A stretch of DNA of 62,585 nucleotides from Acidovorax sp. GTDB taxonomy: Bacteria; Pseudomonadota; Gammaproteobacteria; Burkholderiales; Burkholderiaceae_C. Shown piece after piece: positions 25,160-32,370 of the stretch; the first letter of the stretch is position 1; each line of letters opens with the position of its first letter. The translations under genes were made by a program, and so were the position numbers. The stretch spans positions 1 to 62,585 of the forward strand of contig JAUXZO010000131.1 in the NCBI GenBank assembly GCA_030692685.1. The letters run 5' to 3'. Below the pieces are notes generated by a model. That model saw only the letters and a program-made list of their open reading frames with translations, searched no databases and was not told where the DNA came from.

Positions 25160-26023
25160 TCAGGCCAGTGCGGACGAGTGCTCCACATGGCCGGTGTGGT
25201 TGGCGCGGCCCCAGGTGGGTTCGGGGCGGGCGGCCCACTGCAGGTGGTGCAGCTCGGTGATGGCGGCGGCCCAGCTCACGGCCAGCGAGTCGAGAATGGC
25301 GTGGCCTTGCTCGACCGTGGCGGGCAGGGGGTCGCCAATGATTCCGCTGGGTCCGAAGTCGCGGGCGCTCCAGGCGCAGGCGGGGCGGCCGTCGGGTGAG
25401 AGCAGGGGCGATTCAAAAACGGGGGGGTAGTTGACCACCGCGCGCTCCATGTGCACGGTGTCGGGCGCCAGGGCCAGCATCAGCGCCGTCTCGGCATGGC
25501 CTGCGTGCATGGCCAGGCGCTTCTCTTTGTCCGACAAATACTTGCCCGCCACGTGTGGCACGCGCCAGGTGAAGCTGGGCACCACGATGAAGTCGCCATG
25601 GCGCAGGCGCATCTCGCGGGCGCACATCTCCATCACCTGGGGCTGGCCGCCGTGGCCGTTGACGAACAGCAGCTTGCGAAAGCCCGCGCGGTACACCGAC
25701 TCGCTCACCTCGTTCATGGTGGCCAGCAGGGTCTCGCCGCTCAAGGTGATGGTGCCGGGGAAGTGCAAGTGCTCTTCGGACTTGCCGTAGGTGATGGGCG
25801 CCATCGCAAATGCCGGAATGTTGGCGGGCAAGCGAGCCAGCGCATGGCCGACCACGCCCGCGCTGATCACCGTATCGACCGCACAGGGCAAGTGCGGGCC
25901 GTGCTGTTCGGTGGCGCCGGTGGGCAGCACGATGACGGTGTTTTCCTTGTCTGGCAGGTCGACAATCTCGGTCCAGCTCAGGTAGGGCAGGTAGCGGTGG
26001 GGCGGGTTGTAGCCGTGCAGCAT
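25160..26023 (-). CDS. Creatininase-family amidohydrolase
   Basis: Protein of 287 residues with the creatininase metal-binding pattern: PTGATEQHGPHLPCAVDT (Glu, His and Asp ligands), FVNGHGGQPQV and MHAGHAETALML. The family includes creatinine amidohydrolase, formamidopyrimidine deformylases and the mycofactocin peptidase MftE, all acting on cyclic or N-acyl amides with two metal ions. In this operon a ring-opening or deformylating step on an N-heterocycle is the most natural role. Creatinine itself is possible, but there is no neighbouring creatinase or sarcosine oxidase. Confidence 0.86.
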   Translation of the reverse strand: MLHGYNPPHRYLPYLSWTEIVDLPDKENTVIVLPTGATEQHGPHLPCAVDTVISAGVVGHALARLPANIPAFAMAPITYGKSEEHLHFPGTITLSGETLLATMNEVSESVYRAGFRKLLFVNGHGGQPQVMEMCAREMRLRHGDFIVVPSFTWRVPHVAGKYLSDKEKRLAMHAGHAETALMLALAPDTVHMERAVVNYPPVFESPLLSPDGRPACAWSARDFGPSGIIGDPLPATVEQGHAILDSLAVSWAAAITELHHLQWAARPEPTWGRANHTGHVEHSSALA

Positions 26024-26056
26024 GGATGGTGTCTTTCGTAAAGAGGCAGTGGCGGG

Positions 26057-26530
26057 TCAGCGCTGCGGCAGGTAGGCCGTGGCTTCGACTTCAATGAGGA
26101 TGTCGGCGGTGGGCAACATGCCTGTGACCTCGACGACGGTGGAAGCCGGTGGCTCCCCCGGGAAGAACAGCTTGCGCACGCGGCTGTACTGCGGGAAGTG
26201 GTCCAGATTCTTGAAGTACTGCACCAGCTTGAACACGTCGGACATCTGTCCGCCAGCGGCTTCGATGGTCAGCCGGATGCGGTCCAGCACATACCAGCTT
26301 TGCGCGAGGATCGGGCCCTCTTTGATGTCGCTGCTGAACTCGCCTGTGCGGCCAATCAGCGTGGCGGCCTCGTCCGGGATGTCGGCATAGCCACGCACGA
26401 TGCGGCTGGCAGCGGGGTCTACAGCAATGATGCCGCTCAGGTAGATGAAATCGCCCGCGCGGCGCCAGGCGGCGTAGCGAGCCAAGGGTTGTGCGATGCC
26501 TGGGTTGGTGTTGCTGGCCGGGGCGTTCAT
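26057..26530 (-). CDS. RidA/RutC-family protein
   Basis: Protein of 157 residues of the YjgF/YER057c/UK114 family: FIYLSGIIAVDP near the N-terminus, VFKLVQYFKNLDHF, and the C-terminal FPGEPPASTVVEVTGMLPTADILIEVEATAY with the conserved Arg replaced by surrounding residues only partly readable. RidA hydrolyses reactive enamines/imines; RutC deaminates or protects aminoacrylate in pyrimidine breakdown. ATG 26530 with GGAGCATGGC is chosen; its start overlaps the stop of the upstream deaminase gene (ATGA). Pairing with a RutR-like regulator supports a Rut-like catabolic role. Confidence 0.85.
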   Translation of the reverse strand: MNAPASNTNPGIAQPLARYAAWRRAGDFIYLSGIIAVDPAASRIVRGYADIPDEAATLIGRTGEFSSDIKEGPILAQSWYVLDRIRLTIEAAGGQMSDVFKLVQYFKNLDHFPQYSRVRKLFFPGEPPASTVVEVTGMLPTADILIEVEATAYLPQR

Positions 26531-27852
26531 GCCATGCTCCTTTGGGGTGGGGTGTCGGCTGCATGCGTGTCTGCCACGTGCCATGCGGCGGGGGCGTGGC
26601 CGCTGGTGACGCGGCCCTGGCGCAGAACCACGCGGGCTTGCGAGCGCGAAGGGAAGCCCCAGTGGTCGGCCTGGGTAAACACCAGCAGGTCGGCGGTATC
26701 ACCGGTTTGCAGTGGCAGTGCGCGTGCGCCTTGGCGCAGCCAGTCGGCACGGCACAGGGCCTCAGACCACTGGTCAAACGGGGAGTCCAGCTGCGCGGCC
26801 AGCACGCCAGTGGCCAGCGCTTCCAGTGGGTCAAAACTGCCCACGGGGCAAAACGGGTCTTGCACGTTGTCGCTGGCCACCAGCACAGGAATGCCGCGCG
26901 CGCGGGCCTCTTTGACCAGCGTCAGGCCACGCTGGCGTGGCGTGCGGCCGGTGGTGGCGTCTTGCAGCAGCAGGTTGGTGATGGGCAGGGTGACCAGGGT
27001 GATGGGAGCCTGGGCTACGGCATCGAGCGTTGCCAAGGCCGTGGCTTCGTCCTGAGCAGCCAGGGCGCAGGTGTGGCCACACACCACATGGCCTTCAAAG
27101 CGCAGTTCTCTCAACAACGCCGCGGTGGCGGCCAGGCCTTGCGCGCCGGGGTTCAGTTCTTCATCGACATGCAGGTCCACATTCAACCCGTGGTGCTGTG
27201 CCGCTTCAAACAGGTGGCGCAGGGCCTGGGGGTTCCAGTTGGTGGAGTGCACAAAGCCACCCAGCAAGGCGCCTGTGCCGCTGGCGGCCACGGTGGCGGC
27301 CAGGCGCATGGCGGTGCTGCGGTCGGCGTACAGGTGCAGCGGGATGAGGCTGACCCGCTCCAGCGTGATGCGGTCGGCCCAGTCGTGGGCGAGCTCGCGC
27401 AACACGTTCCAGGCCAGCGGTTGCGCGTCGGGCTCCCACCAGTCGCAGTGGGTGCGCAGGTGCACCGTGCCCGCGTCGTACGCCCATTGCAGGGCGCGGC
27501 TGGCGCGGGCATGGATGTCGGCTTCGGTCCAGCTTTGGCGGTCGACCATCATGGCGTCGATGGCGCCCAGCAGGCCAGGTTTTACGATTCCCATGCGGGG
27601 CAGCGTGAAGGCTTTGTCGAGGTGGGTGTGTGCGTCGACCAGACCGGGCAGCACCAGCGCACCGGCCACGTCCCAGGTGGTGCTTTGCAGTGATGCTGTG
27701 GGGTCGTATGGCGCCATGCCTTGCACCTTGCCATGGGCCAGGTGCAGTGTGGCCAGCATGGGCTGGGGGCCTGCGGTGGGCCACTGCGGGGGTAAAAGCC
27801 AATGGGGCAACCGTGCGCGGGCGATGTGGTCGGGGGCGTTGGATGCGTGCAT
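26527..27852 (-). CDS. Cytosine deaminase-like amidohydrolase (CodA family)
   Basis: Metal-dependent hydrolase of 441 residues. Ligand motifs: DAHTHLDKAF, DLHVDEELNPGAQGL, CGHTCALAAQ and ASDNVQDPFCPVGSFDPLE, the last being the CodA-type Asp motif. The family deaminates or hydrolyses cytosine, isocytosine, creatinine, triazines and isoguanine, so the ring substrate remains open. ATG 27852 is chosen; an upstream TTG at 27876 overlaps the previous stop. The gene is coupled to ridA by a 4-bp overlap, placing deamination and imine hydrolysis together. Confidence 0.86.
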   Translation of the reverse strand: MHASNAPDHIARARLPHWLLPPQWPTAGPQPMLATLHLAHGKVQGMAPYDPTASLQSTTWDVAGALVLPGLVDAHTHLDKAFTLPRMGIVKPGLLGAIDAMMVDRQSWTEADIHARASRALQWAYDAGTVHLRTHCDWWEPDAQPLAWNVLRELAHDWADRITLERVSLIPLHLYADRSTAMRLAATVAASGTGALLGGFVHSTNWNPQALRHLFEAAQHHGLNVDLHVDEELNPGAQGLAATAALLRELRFEGHVVCGHTCALAAQDEATALATLDAVAQAPITLVTLPITNLLLQDATTGRTPRQRGLTLVKEARARGIPVLVASDNVQDPFCPVGSFDPLEALATGVLAAQLDSPFDQWSEALCRADWLRQGARALPLQTGDTADLLVFTQADHWGFPSRSQARVVLRQGRVTSGHAPAAWHVADTHAADTPPQRSMA

Positions 27853-27872
27853 GCCGGTCGTTCTAATCGTCG

Positions 27873-28460
27873 TCAAGCGAAGCGGGCCATGGCCTGGCCT
27901 ACCCGGGCCTTGAAGGCAGCCAGGCGCGTGGGCGTGGCCACGTTCATGTGGTAGTAGGCGTGGTAACTGACCCGCGCCTTGCCACCTGTGAGCAGGCGCA
28001 GGTAGCGGGTGATGGATTTGCGGGGCGGGTCGCCCATCAACATGGCCGTCCAGCGTGCGCGGCCGTAGGTGACCACAGCAGAAATGCGCTTGATGTGTGT
28101 GAGCGAGGGTTTGACGTTGTTCGGGTCGCTGATGTCAAAGGCCACGCCGGGCATCAGCACGCGGTCAAAGAAACCTTTGAGCATGGCGGGCATGCCAAAA
28201 CACCAGGTCGGAAAGCAGAACACCACGGCCTCGGCCCACAGCAGGCGGTCTACATAGCCTTGCACAGGCAGGCGGTTGCTGGGCACCTCGTGGTAACCCA
28301 AGCGCTCTTCGCGCGTCAGCACGGGGTTGAAGCCCTCGGCGTAGAGGTCGCAGTCGTCCACCTCGTGCCCGGCGCTGCGCAGGTTGCTCACCACCTCGGT
28401 GTGCAGAGCGGCGTTGTAGCTGGTTTCGACCGGGTGGCAATAGATGACGAGGATGCGCAT
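27873..28460 (-). CDS. Flavodoxin-fold NAD(P)H oxidoreductase (NQO1/KefF/MdaB type)
   Basis: Protein of 195 residues beginning MRILVIYCHPVETSYNAALH, with FCFPTWCFGMPAMLKGFFDRVLMPGVAF, the signature of the flavodoxin-2 family. It would carry FMN/FAD and transfer electrons from NAD(P)H. It follows the ferredoxin gene by 22 bp and precedes the CodA-like gene by 20 bp. It may supply reduced flavin to an oxidase, as RutF does in the Rut pathway, or reduce the neighbouring ferredoxin; either is inference. ATG 28460 is used rather than the longer frame to 28493 because homology begins there. Confidence 0.85.
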   Translation of the reverse strand: MRILVIYCHPVETSYNAALHTEVVSNLRSAGHEVDDCDLYAEGFNPVLTREERLGYHEVPSNRLPVQGYVDRLLWAEAVVFCFPTWCFGMPAMLKGFFDRVLMPGVAFDISDPNNVKPSLTHIKRISAVVTYGRARWTAMLMGDPPRKSITRYLRLLTGGKARVSYHAYYHMNVATPTRLAAFKARVGQAMARFA

Positions 28461-28482
28461 GGCGGGTGTCCTTTTGGCCGGG

Positions 28483-28785
28483 TCAGAGATCAAGGGTCAG
28501 CGTGGCGCTGAGGCTGCGTGCGCAGCACACGGCAACGTGGGTCGCCTGCTCGGCGGCGCTCAGGCAGCTGTCGCGGTGGTCGGGTGCACCGTCCAACCAG
28601 CGTGTGATGCAGGTGCCACACACGCCTTGTTCACACAGCGTGTCAATGGACACACCGGCCAGCTGCAGCACGTCGGCCATGCTTTCGCCGGGGCCCACGG
28701 GCAACCGCATCTGGCTGCGGGCTAGCACCAGTTCAAAGGTGGTTTCGGTGGCTGTCGCGGACGGCGTTGGGCTGATGGTTTGCAT
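28483..28785 (-). CDS. Stand-alone (2Fe-2S) ferredoxin, VanB/phthalate-reductase C-domain type
   Basis: Protein of 100 residues equal to only the C-terminal ferredoxin domain of Rieske oxygenase reductases: TLCEQGVCGTC supplies three cluster cysteines, HRDSCLSAAE and VAVCCARS supply the fourth and the family tail, ending LTLDL. The flavin- and NAD-binding domains that normally precede it are absent. It is the first gene of the catabolic operon; the ATG is only 2 bp from a RutR-like operator and has no Shine-Dalgarno, suggesting leaderless translation. It may serve a Rieske oxygenase such as that at 57177, or the operon flavoprotein. Confidence 0.86.
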   Translation of the reverse strand: MQTISPTPSATATETTFELVLARSQMRLPVGPGESMADVLQLAGVSIDTLCEQGVCGTCITRWLDGAPDHRDSCLSAAEQATHVAVCCARSLSATLTLDL

Positions 28786-28787
28786 TT

Positions 28788-28816
28788 TTGACCATTTGAT
28801 TTGATCGATTGGTCAA
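28788..28816 (-). promoter_or_regulatory. RutR-like operator over the catabolic-operon promoter
   Basis: TTGACCA (28788-28794) and TGGTCAA (28810-28816) are perfect inverted half-sites. The right half is also part of TTGATCGATTGGTCAA (28801-28816), which matches the E. coli RutR consensus TTGACCA-NN-TGGTCAA at 14 of 16 positions counting free positions. On the minus strand a TTGCAT, 16-bp spacer, TCAAAT promoter overlaps the operator, so binding would block the polymerase. The gene for a RutR-like TetR protein lies immediately upstream. Confidence 0.72.
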
Positions 28817-28934
28817 ACTAATGCAAAGGCTGTGCCAGCAAGGGCAGGAGCGGGTTTCGGCGCAGTGAGGGCACTTGCCGTGCGTCAGGGGCGGCGATAA
28901 CGGGTTGCAATGCACGCAACCGGGCGCGATGTGC

Positions 28935-29600
28935 TTAATCTGGTGCGAGGCCGCAGCCCAACAGCACAAAAGTGGTGAGTTCGCGCACGATGGGTTCGCG
29001 GTCGATGGCTTCGTCGGGAGCGAGGCCCAGCATGATGTGCACCTGCACGCCGTAGTCGGCGTAGTGCTGTGTCATGCCCCATATCTGCATCAGCAGCAGC
29101 GTGGGGTTGACGGCGCGCATGCGGCCCTCGGCGATCCAGCGGTTGATCAGCTCTACCTTCTGTTGGGTGGACTTGACGGCCACGGGCCAGTATTTGCCCA
29201 GGTTGCGCCCACCGCCCAGCACCTCGGTGGTAAAGATGCGCGACAGGCCCGGGTTGTCCAGCGCGTAGTCGAGCTTCTTGCGCACGTAGCTCGTCAGCAC
29301 CTTTTTGGGGTCGTCGCTGTTGTTGTCAAAGATGAAGGCACCCGACCAGCCGTTGAGCACCGAGTACAGCAGCTCTTCATACAGCTCTTCTTTGCTGCTG
29401 ATGTAGTAGTGCAGCTGCGGCTTGGTCAGCCCCGCACGCTCGGCAATGGCTTTGGTAGATGCGCCCTTGAACCCATGGCGGCTGAACTCGGCAATGGCCG
29501 CCTCGCGGATCGCGGCCAGAATGCGCTCGCGCCCCTGCTTGGAGCGGCTGAGCAGTGCGCCGGAGACATTGCTGCCGCTGTCGGTTTCGGGTTCGGTCAT
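28935..29600 (-). CDS. TetR-family regulator, RutR-like
   Basis: Regulator of 221 residues. The helix-turn-helix lies about 24-70 (ILAAIREAAIAEFSRHGFKG, TKAIAERAGLTKPQLHYYIS). The C-terminal domain, with VLTSYVRKKLDYALDNPGLSRIF and EVLGGGRNLGKYW, matches the RutR (YcdC) ligand-binding domain, which in E. coli binds uracil/thymine. It should repress the ferredoxin-led operon through the TTGACCA/TGGTCAA site 119 bp downstream, responding to a pyrimidine or related ring. ATG 29600 is chosen because the earlier frame has no homology. It is 71 bp behind the deaminase gene on the same strand. Confidence 0.87.
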   Translation of the reverse strand: MTEPETDSGSNVSGALLSRSKQGRERILAAIREAAIAEFSRHGFKGASTKAIAERAGLTKPQLHYYISSKEELYEELLYSVLNGWSGAFIFDNNSDDPKKVLTSYVRKKLDYALDNPGLSRIFTTEVLGGGRNLGKYWPVAVKSTQQKVELINRWIAEGRMRAVNPTLLLMQIWGMTQHYADYGVQVHIMLGLAPDEAIDREPIVRELTTFVLLGCGLAPD

Positions 29601-29671
29601 GGGGATGTCGTGGGGATGTCTTGGGTCGGCGAAGAAGGTGCTGATTCTCGTCGGTGCTTCTTCACCGGGAT

Positions 29672-30199
29672 TTAAGTTTTCCAGAAACCGATGTGGGGCG
29701 CGCTGGACTCTTCGATCAGCGCGGGGCCGATGCATTCGATGGCGTGGGGCGATGCGGCGAACACGTCGCGGCACGACAGCTCGGCATCACGCTGTTCCCC
29801 ACGTTCGCCGCGGAACACGCGCAGGCGCACGGCGTCGATGCCAAACACCACCCGGCCAATGCCCGACCAGAAGATGGCGCCTGCGCACATCACGCAAGGC
29901 TCTGCCGATGAATACAGCGTGGCCTTGGAAAGCGCGTCGCGGCCCACGCTGGTGCTGAGCTGGCGCACGGCATTGGTTTCTGCATGACCTGTGCAGTCGC
30001 CCGTCTCGGTGGTGTTGCAGTAGGCCTCGGCCAGCAGCTCGCCGTCCGCACCAATCACTACCGCACCAAAAGGGCGGTTGCCGCGTGCGCGTGCCGTGCA
30101 CGACCAGGCGATGGCCTGGCGCAGGTAAGTGCCGTCGGTGTCATTGAGGGGCGTGGGGTCGTCCAGATCGGTGGGGGCTGCGGACAAGAGGGCGTGCAT
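29672..30199 (-). CDS. Nucleobase/nucleoside deaminase (CMP/dCMP deaminase superfamily, guanine-deaminase-like)
   Basis: Zinc hydrolase of 175 residues: GHAETNAVRQL holds the catalytic His-Ala-Glu and SSAEPCVMCAGAI the PC-x2-C zinc ligands. NRPFGAVVI near the N-terminus is the nucleobase-pocket segment. Members of this subgroup deaminate guanine, cytosine or related bases. Start 30199 has AAGGAGACAACCC upstream. It heads the same-strand gene series (deaminase, regulator, catabolic operon) and diverges from the riboswitch-controlled oxygenase gene, all consistent with nucleobase catabolism. Confidence 0.87.
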   Translation of the reverse strand: MHALLSAAPTDLDDPTPLNDTDGTYLRQAIAWSCTARARGNRPFGAVVIGADGELLAEAYCNTTETGDCTGHAETNAVRQLSTSVGRDALSKATLYSSAEPCVMCAGAIFWSGIGRVVFGIDAVRLRVFRGERGEQRDAELSCRDVFAASPHAIECIGPALIEESSAPHIGFWKT

Positions 30200-30406
30200 G
30201 GGTTGTCTCCTTGGGTGGCGCGATGGTCGGGATAGGTTGCGCAACGTCGTGCGGCCGGCATGTCCGCCATTGCTGTTGCCATCGCTATGCATTTGGCATG
30301 CCAACAACAAATGGTGACATGTATGCATGCTTCTTTTCGGGCGACCAAGGCGCATCGCAAGTGTGCGAACAAGCGAGGGCGGGCACTCTTCTTGCATGAC
30401 TGTTGG

Positions 30407-30482
30407 CAAGAGTAGAAGCGTTCACTGCGCAGCCGTTCATGCCCTTGTGCATGTCGGCCGGGTCAGCCGGAAATTGCTCTTG
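30407..30482 (+). ncRNA. Candidate xanthine (NMT1-motif) riboswitch, copy 1
   Basis: P1 stem CAAGAG (30407-30412) / CTCTTG (30477-30482). Conserved internal-loop strands TAGAAGCGTTCA (5') and CCGGAAATTG (3') enclose a variable hairpin, here long: GCCG-TT-CATGC-loop-GCATG-T-CGGC. The same two loop strands recur unchanged in copy 2 with a much shorter hairpin, which is RNA-like covariation of length rather than protein-operator behaviour. The layout agrees with my recollection of the NMT1 motif, a xanthine/uric-acid-sensing riboswitch found upstream of NMT1-type transporters and purine-oxidation genes. It lies 169 nt before the oxygenase start. Confidence 0.75.
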
Positions 30483-30526
30483 AAGTCCGCACCCTGCGGT
30501 GCGCGTGGCGCACCGTGGCTTCAAGA
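30478..30526 (+). promoter_or_regulatory. Alternative helix (expression platform) of riboswitch copy 1
   Basis: TCTTGAAG (30478-30485), which includes the 3' strand of P1, is perfectly complementary to CTTCAAGA (30519-30526). Inside are mutually exclusive hairpins CCGCA-CCC-TGCGG (30487-30499) and GGTGCGC-GTG-GCGCACC (30498-30514). Forming this helix would break the aptamer P1. No U-tract follows, so control may be Rho-dependent or act on translation rather than be intrinsic termination. Confidence 0.6.
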
Positions 30527-30651
30527 TGAGACCGGCTTTGCCTTGTATGCGCAATAGCAATCTGCACGACAGGCGCGTGCGGTGGTCTCTTTTCCGGAAG
30601 CGTGGAGCGGGCGGTATTTGCTTGTTTCCACCTTGTCTTCAGGAGCACCAC

Positions 30652-31644
30652 ATGACCCCCACCCCTCACCCACTCGACGAGCTGCAAAAAGAAACGCGCA
30701 TGGGCGCGATGGGCTCGGAGACCGGCAGCCGCGAGGTCCGGCGCATCGACCTGTCGGACTTTGCAGAGCGCAAAACCGATATCGCCGATCAGCTTTGGGA
30801 CGCGGCTGTTGATGTCGGCTTTTTCCAGATCGTGAACCACGGCATTGACCTGGCCGATGTGCGCAACGCCTTTGCCATGACCGAGCGCTTCTTTGCGCTG
30901 CCCGAGGCTGTGAAGGCCCAGTACCCCTTGAAGAAGGCCTTGAACGTGGGTTGGGAGAGCCGCGCACAGGTGCGCCCGTCCACGGGTACGCCGGACCAGA
31001 AAGAGTCCTACCAGATCACACGTCCGCACATGCAGGGCTTGTGGCCCAGCGATGCGGAGCTGGCCGGGTTTCAGGCCACGCTGCTGGCCTTTGAAGGCAA
31101 ATGCTGGCACGTGGCGATGCAGGTGCTGTCGTGTTTTGCATGGAAGCTGGGGTTTGATGACGCCTTCTTTCAGCGCGCACATGACCCGGCGCAGGCCAGC
31201 TACCAAAGTACCTTGCGACTGCTGCACTACTTTGCGACACCGCCCGAGCAGCAGGCGAATCTCGGCCTGTGGCGCGCCGGTGCCCATACCGACTTCGACT
31301 GCCTGACCCTGCTGTTTCAGCGGCAAGGGCAGGGCGGGCTGCAGGTGTGCCCGGGCAAAGAGATGGACAGCCAGGCCTGGACTTCGGTGACCCCTGACGA
31401 GGAGGCCATCACCTGCAACATCGGTGACATGCTGATGCGCTGGAGCGATGACCAGCTGCCCAGCAACTTTCACCGCGTGAAGAACCCTTTGCCCGGCGAA
31501 TACATGGGGCCGCGCTACAGCATTGCGTTTTTTGCGCAGGCCAATCGCGACGCCATCATTGAAGGCCCTGGCAAAAAATACCCTGCCATCGCGGCAGGCG
31601 ACTATCTGAACCAGCGGGTGGCAGCGAACTTCAAGGCGTATTGA
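30652..31644 (+). CDS. 2-oxoglutarate/Fe(II) oxygenase, isopenicillin-N-synthase family
   Basis: Protein of 330 residues with the N-terminal DIOX_N-like part (IADQLWDAAVDVGFFQIVNHG) and the double-stranded beta-helix core: AGAHTDFDCLTLLFQ gives the His-x-Asp iron ligands, SNFHRVKNP the distal His and GPRYSIAFF the Arg that holds 2-oxoglutarate. All catalytic residues are intact. AGGAGCACCAC is the ribosome-binding site. Because its leader carries a xanthine-riboswitch-like RNA, it may oxidise a purine or purine breakdown product; that substrate is inference. Gene context on both sides is nucleobase catabolism. Confidence 0.87.
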   Translation: MTPTPHPLDELQKETRMGAMGSETGSREVRRIDLSDFAERKTDIADQLWDAAVDVGFFQIVNHGIDLADVRNAFAMTERFFALPEAVKAQYPLKKALNVGWESRAQVRPSTGTPDQKESYQITRPHMQGLWPSDAELAGFQATLLAFEGKCWHVAMQVLSCFAWKLGFDDAFFQRAHDPAQASYQSTLRLLHYFATPPEQQANLGLWRAGAHTDFDCLTLLFQRQGQGGLQVCPGKEMDSQAWTSVTPDEEAITCNIGDMLMRWSDDQLPSNFHRVKNPLPGEYMGPRYSIAFFAQANRDAIIEGPGKKYPAIAAGDYLNQRVAANFKAY

Positions 31645-31696
31645 CGAGGAACGTGCCGTCCCGTGGCGTGGCGTGGGGGCGACGTGCCCCTGCCCG

Positions 31697-32158
31697 TCAC
31701 GCCCCGGTGCGCAAGTACGCGTAGATGCTGAGCGCCGCAATGGCGGCCACCGCCACCCAGGTTAGCGCACCGGTCTTGCGCGACATTTCACCGGGCGCAA
31801 GACCATCTGCATGGCGCTGGCGAGACACGACCAGTGCATCCACGCGGTCTTTCGCTTCTTTCAGCCCAATGCCCGCGTGCTCGCGCAGCAAACGGACGGC
31901 TTCGATCTTGTGGCCCTGCGCCAGGGCTTGCAGCACCGTGTCTGGCACGCTGCCCATGGCGGTAGAGGCCGTAAACCCCGTGGGTCTTGCTGGCGCGGTG
32001 GGCTGTGCGTGGGCGTGTCCGTGCGCATCGATGATGTCCTTGGCTTCCTTCAACCCCAGACCATGGGCTTCGCGCAGTTGTTTGACAGCGTCCATGGTGC
32101 GGCCCTGGGCGACGGCTGCGAGCACTGCGGGTGGAAGCGGATCCCCGGTTTTGAACAT
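31697..32158 (-). CDS. Tandem L7/L12 C-terminal-domain-like membrane protein
   Basis: Protein of 153 residues. Two copies of the ribosomal L7/L12 C-terminal-like helix pair are present: TMDAVKQLREAHGLGLKEAKDIIDAHG (about 20-47, seen in part) and KIEAVRLLREHAG with GLKEAKDRVDAL (about 82-110). They are joined by a His/Ala/Pro linker, and one C-terminal membrane helix (WVAVAAIAALSIYAYL) anchors it. It is not a ribosomal protein: the L12 N-terminal domain is missing. Function unknown; L12-like domains may mediate protein contacts. It sits convergent to the oxygenase. Confidence 0.75.
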   Translation of the reverse strand: MFKTGDPLPPAVLAAVAQGRTMDAVKQLREAHGLGLKEAKDIIDAHGHAHAQPTAPARPTGFTASTAMGSVPDTVLQALAQGHKIEAVRLLREHAGIGLKEAKDRVDALVVSRQRHADGLAPGEMSRKTGALTWVAVAAIAALSIYAYLRTGA

Positions 32159-32370
32159 GAAGAAATCCTTGGATGCGGCAGGGGCGCCGGGGCTGGTTGT
32201 ATCACGTGCCCCGTTGTTCCCAGAACCCACGATGGGTCTGCAGCAGGGCCAGTTCGGCGCCTGCAACCGGGCCCTCCACCAGCACCGGCCGCTGTCCGCG
32301 CGCAAAGACCTCGCGGCAGGCAAGCGACAGCGTGGGATTTTCTGAATGGTTGCGGGTCAGCGCGGCCCCC

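Larger units (their letters stand above)
30200..30651. other. Divergent control region with structured leader
   Basis: No protein gene. It carries the promoter of the deaminase on the left and, on the right, the riboswitch-like leader of the 2OG-Fe(II) oxygenase (30407-30526). GCATGC/ATGCAT-type palindromes (30291-30333) lie between and may be regulatory. Confidence 0.6.

Noticed and set aside
31697..32158. Ribosomal protein L7/L12
   Set aside because: Lacks the L12 dimerisation domain, has two partial copies of the C-domain and a membrane helix, and is not near rplJ or rpoB.
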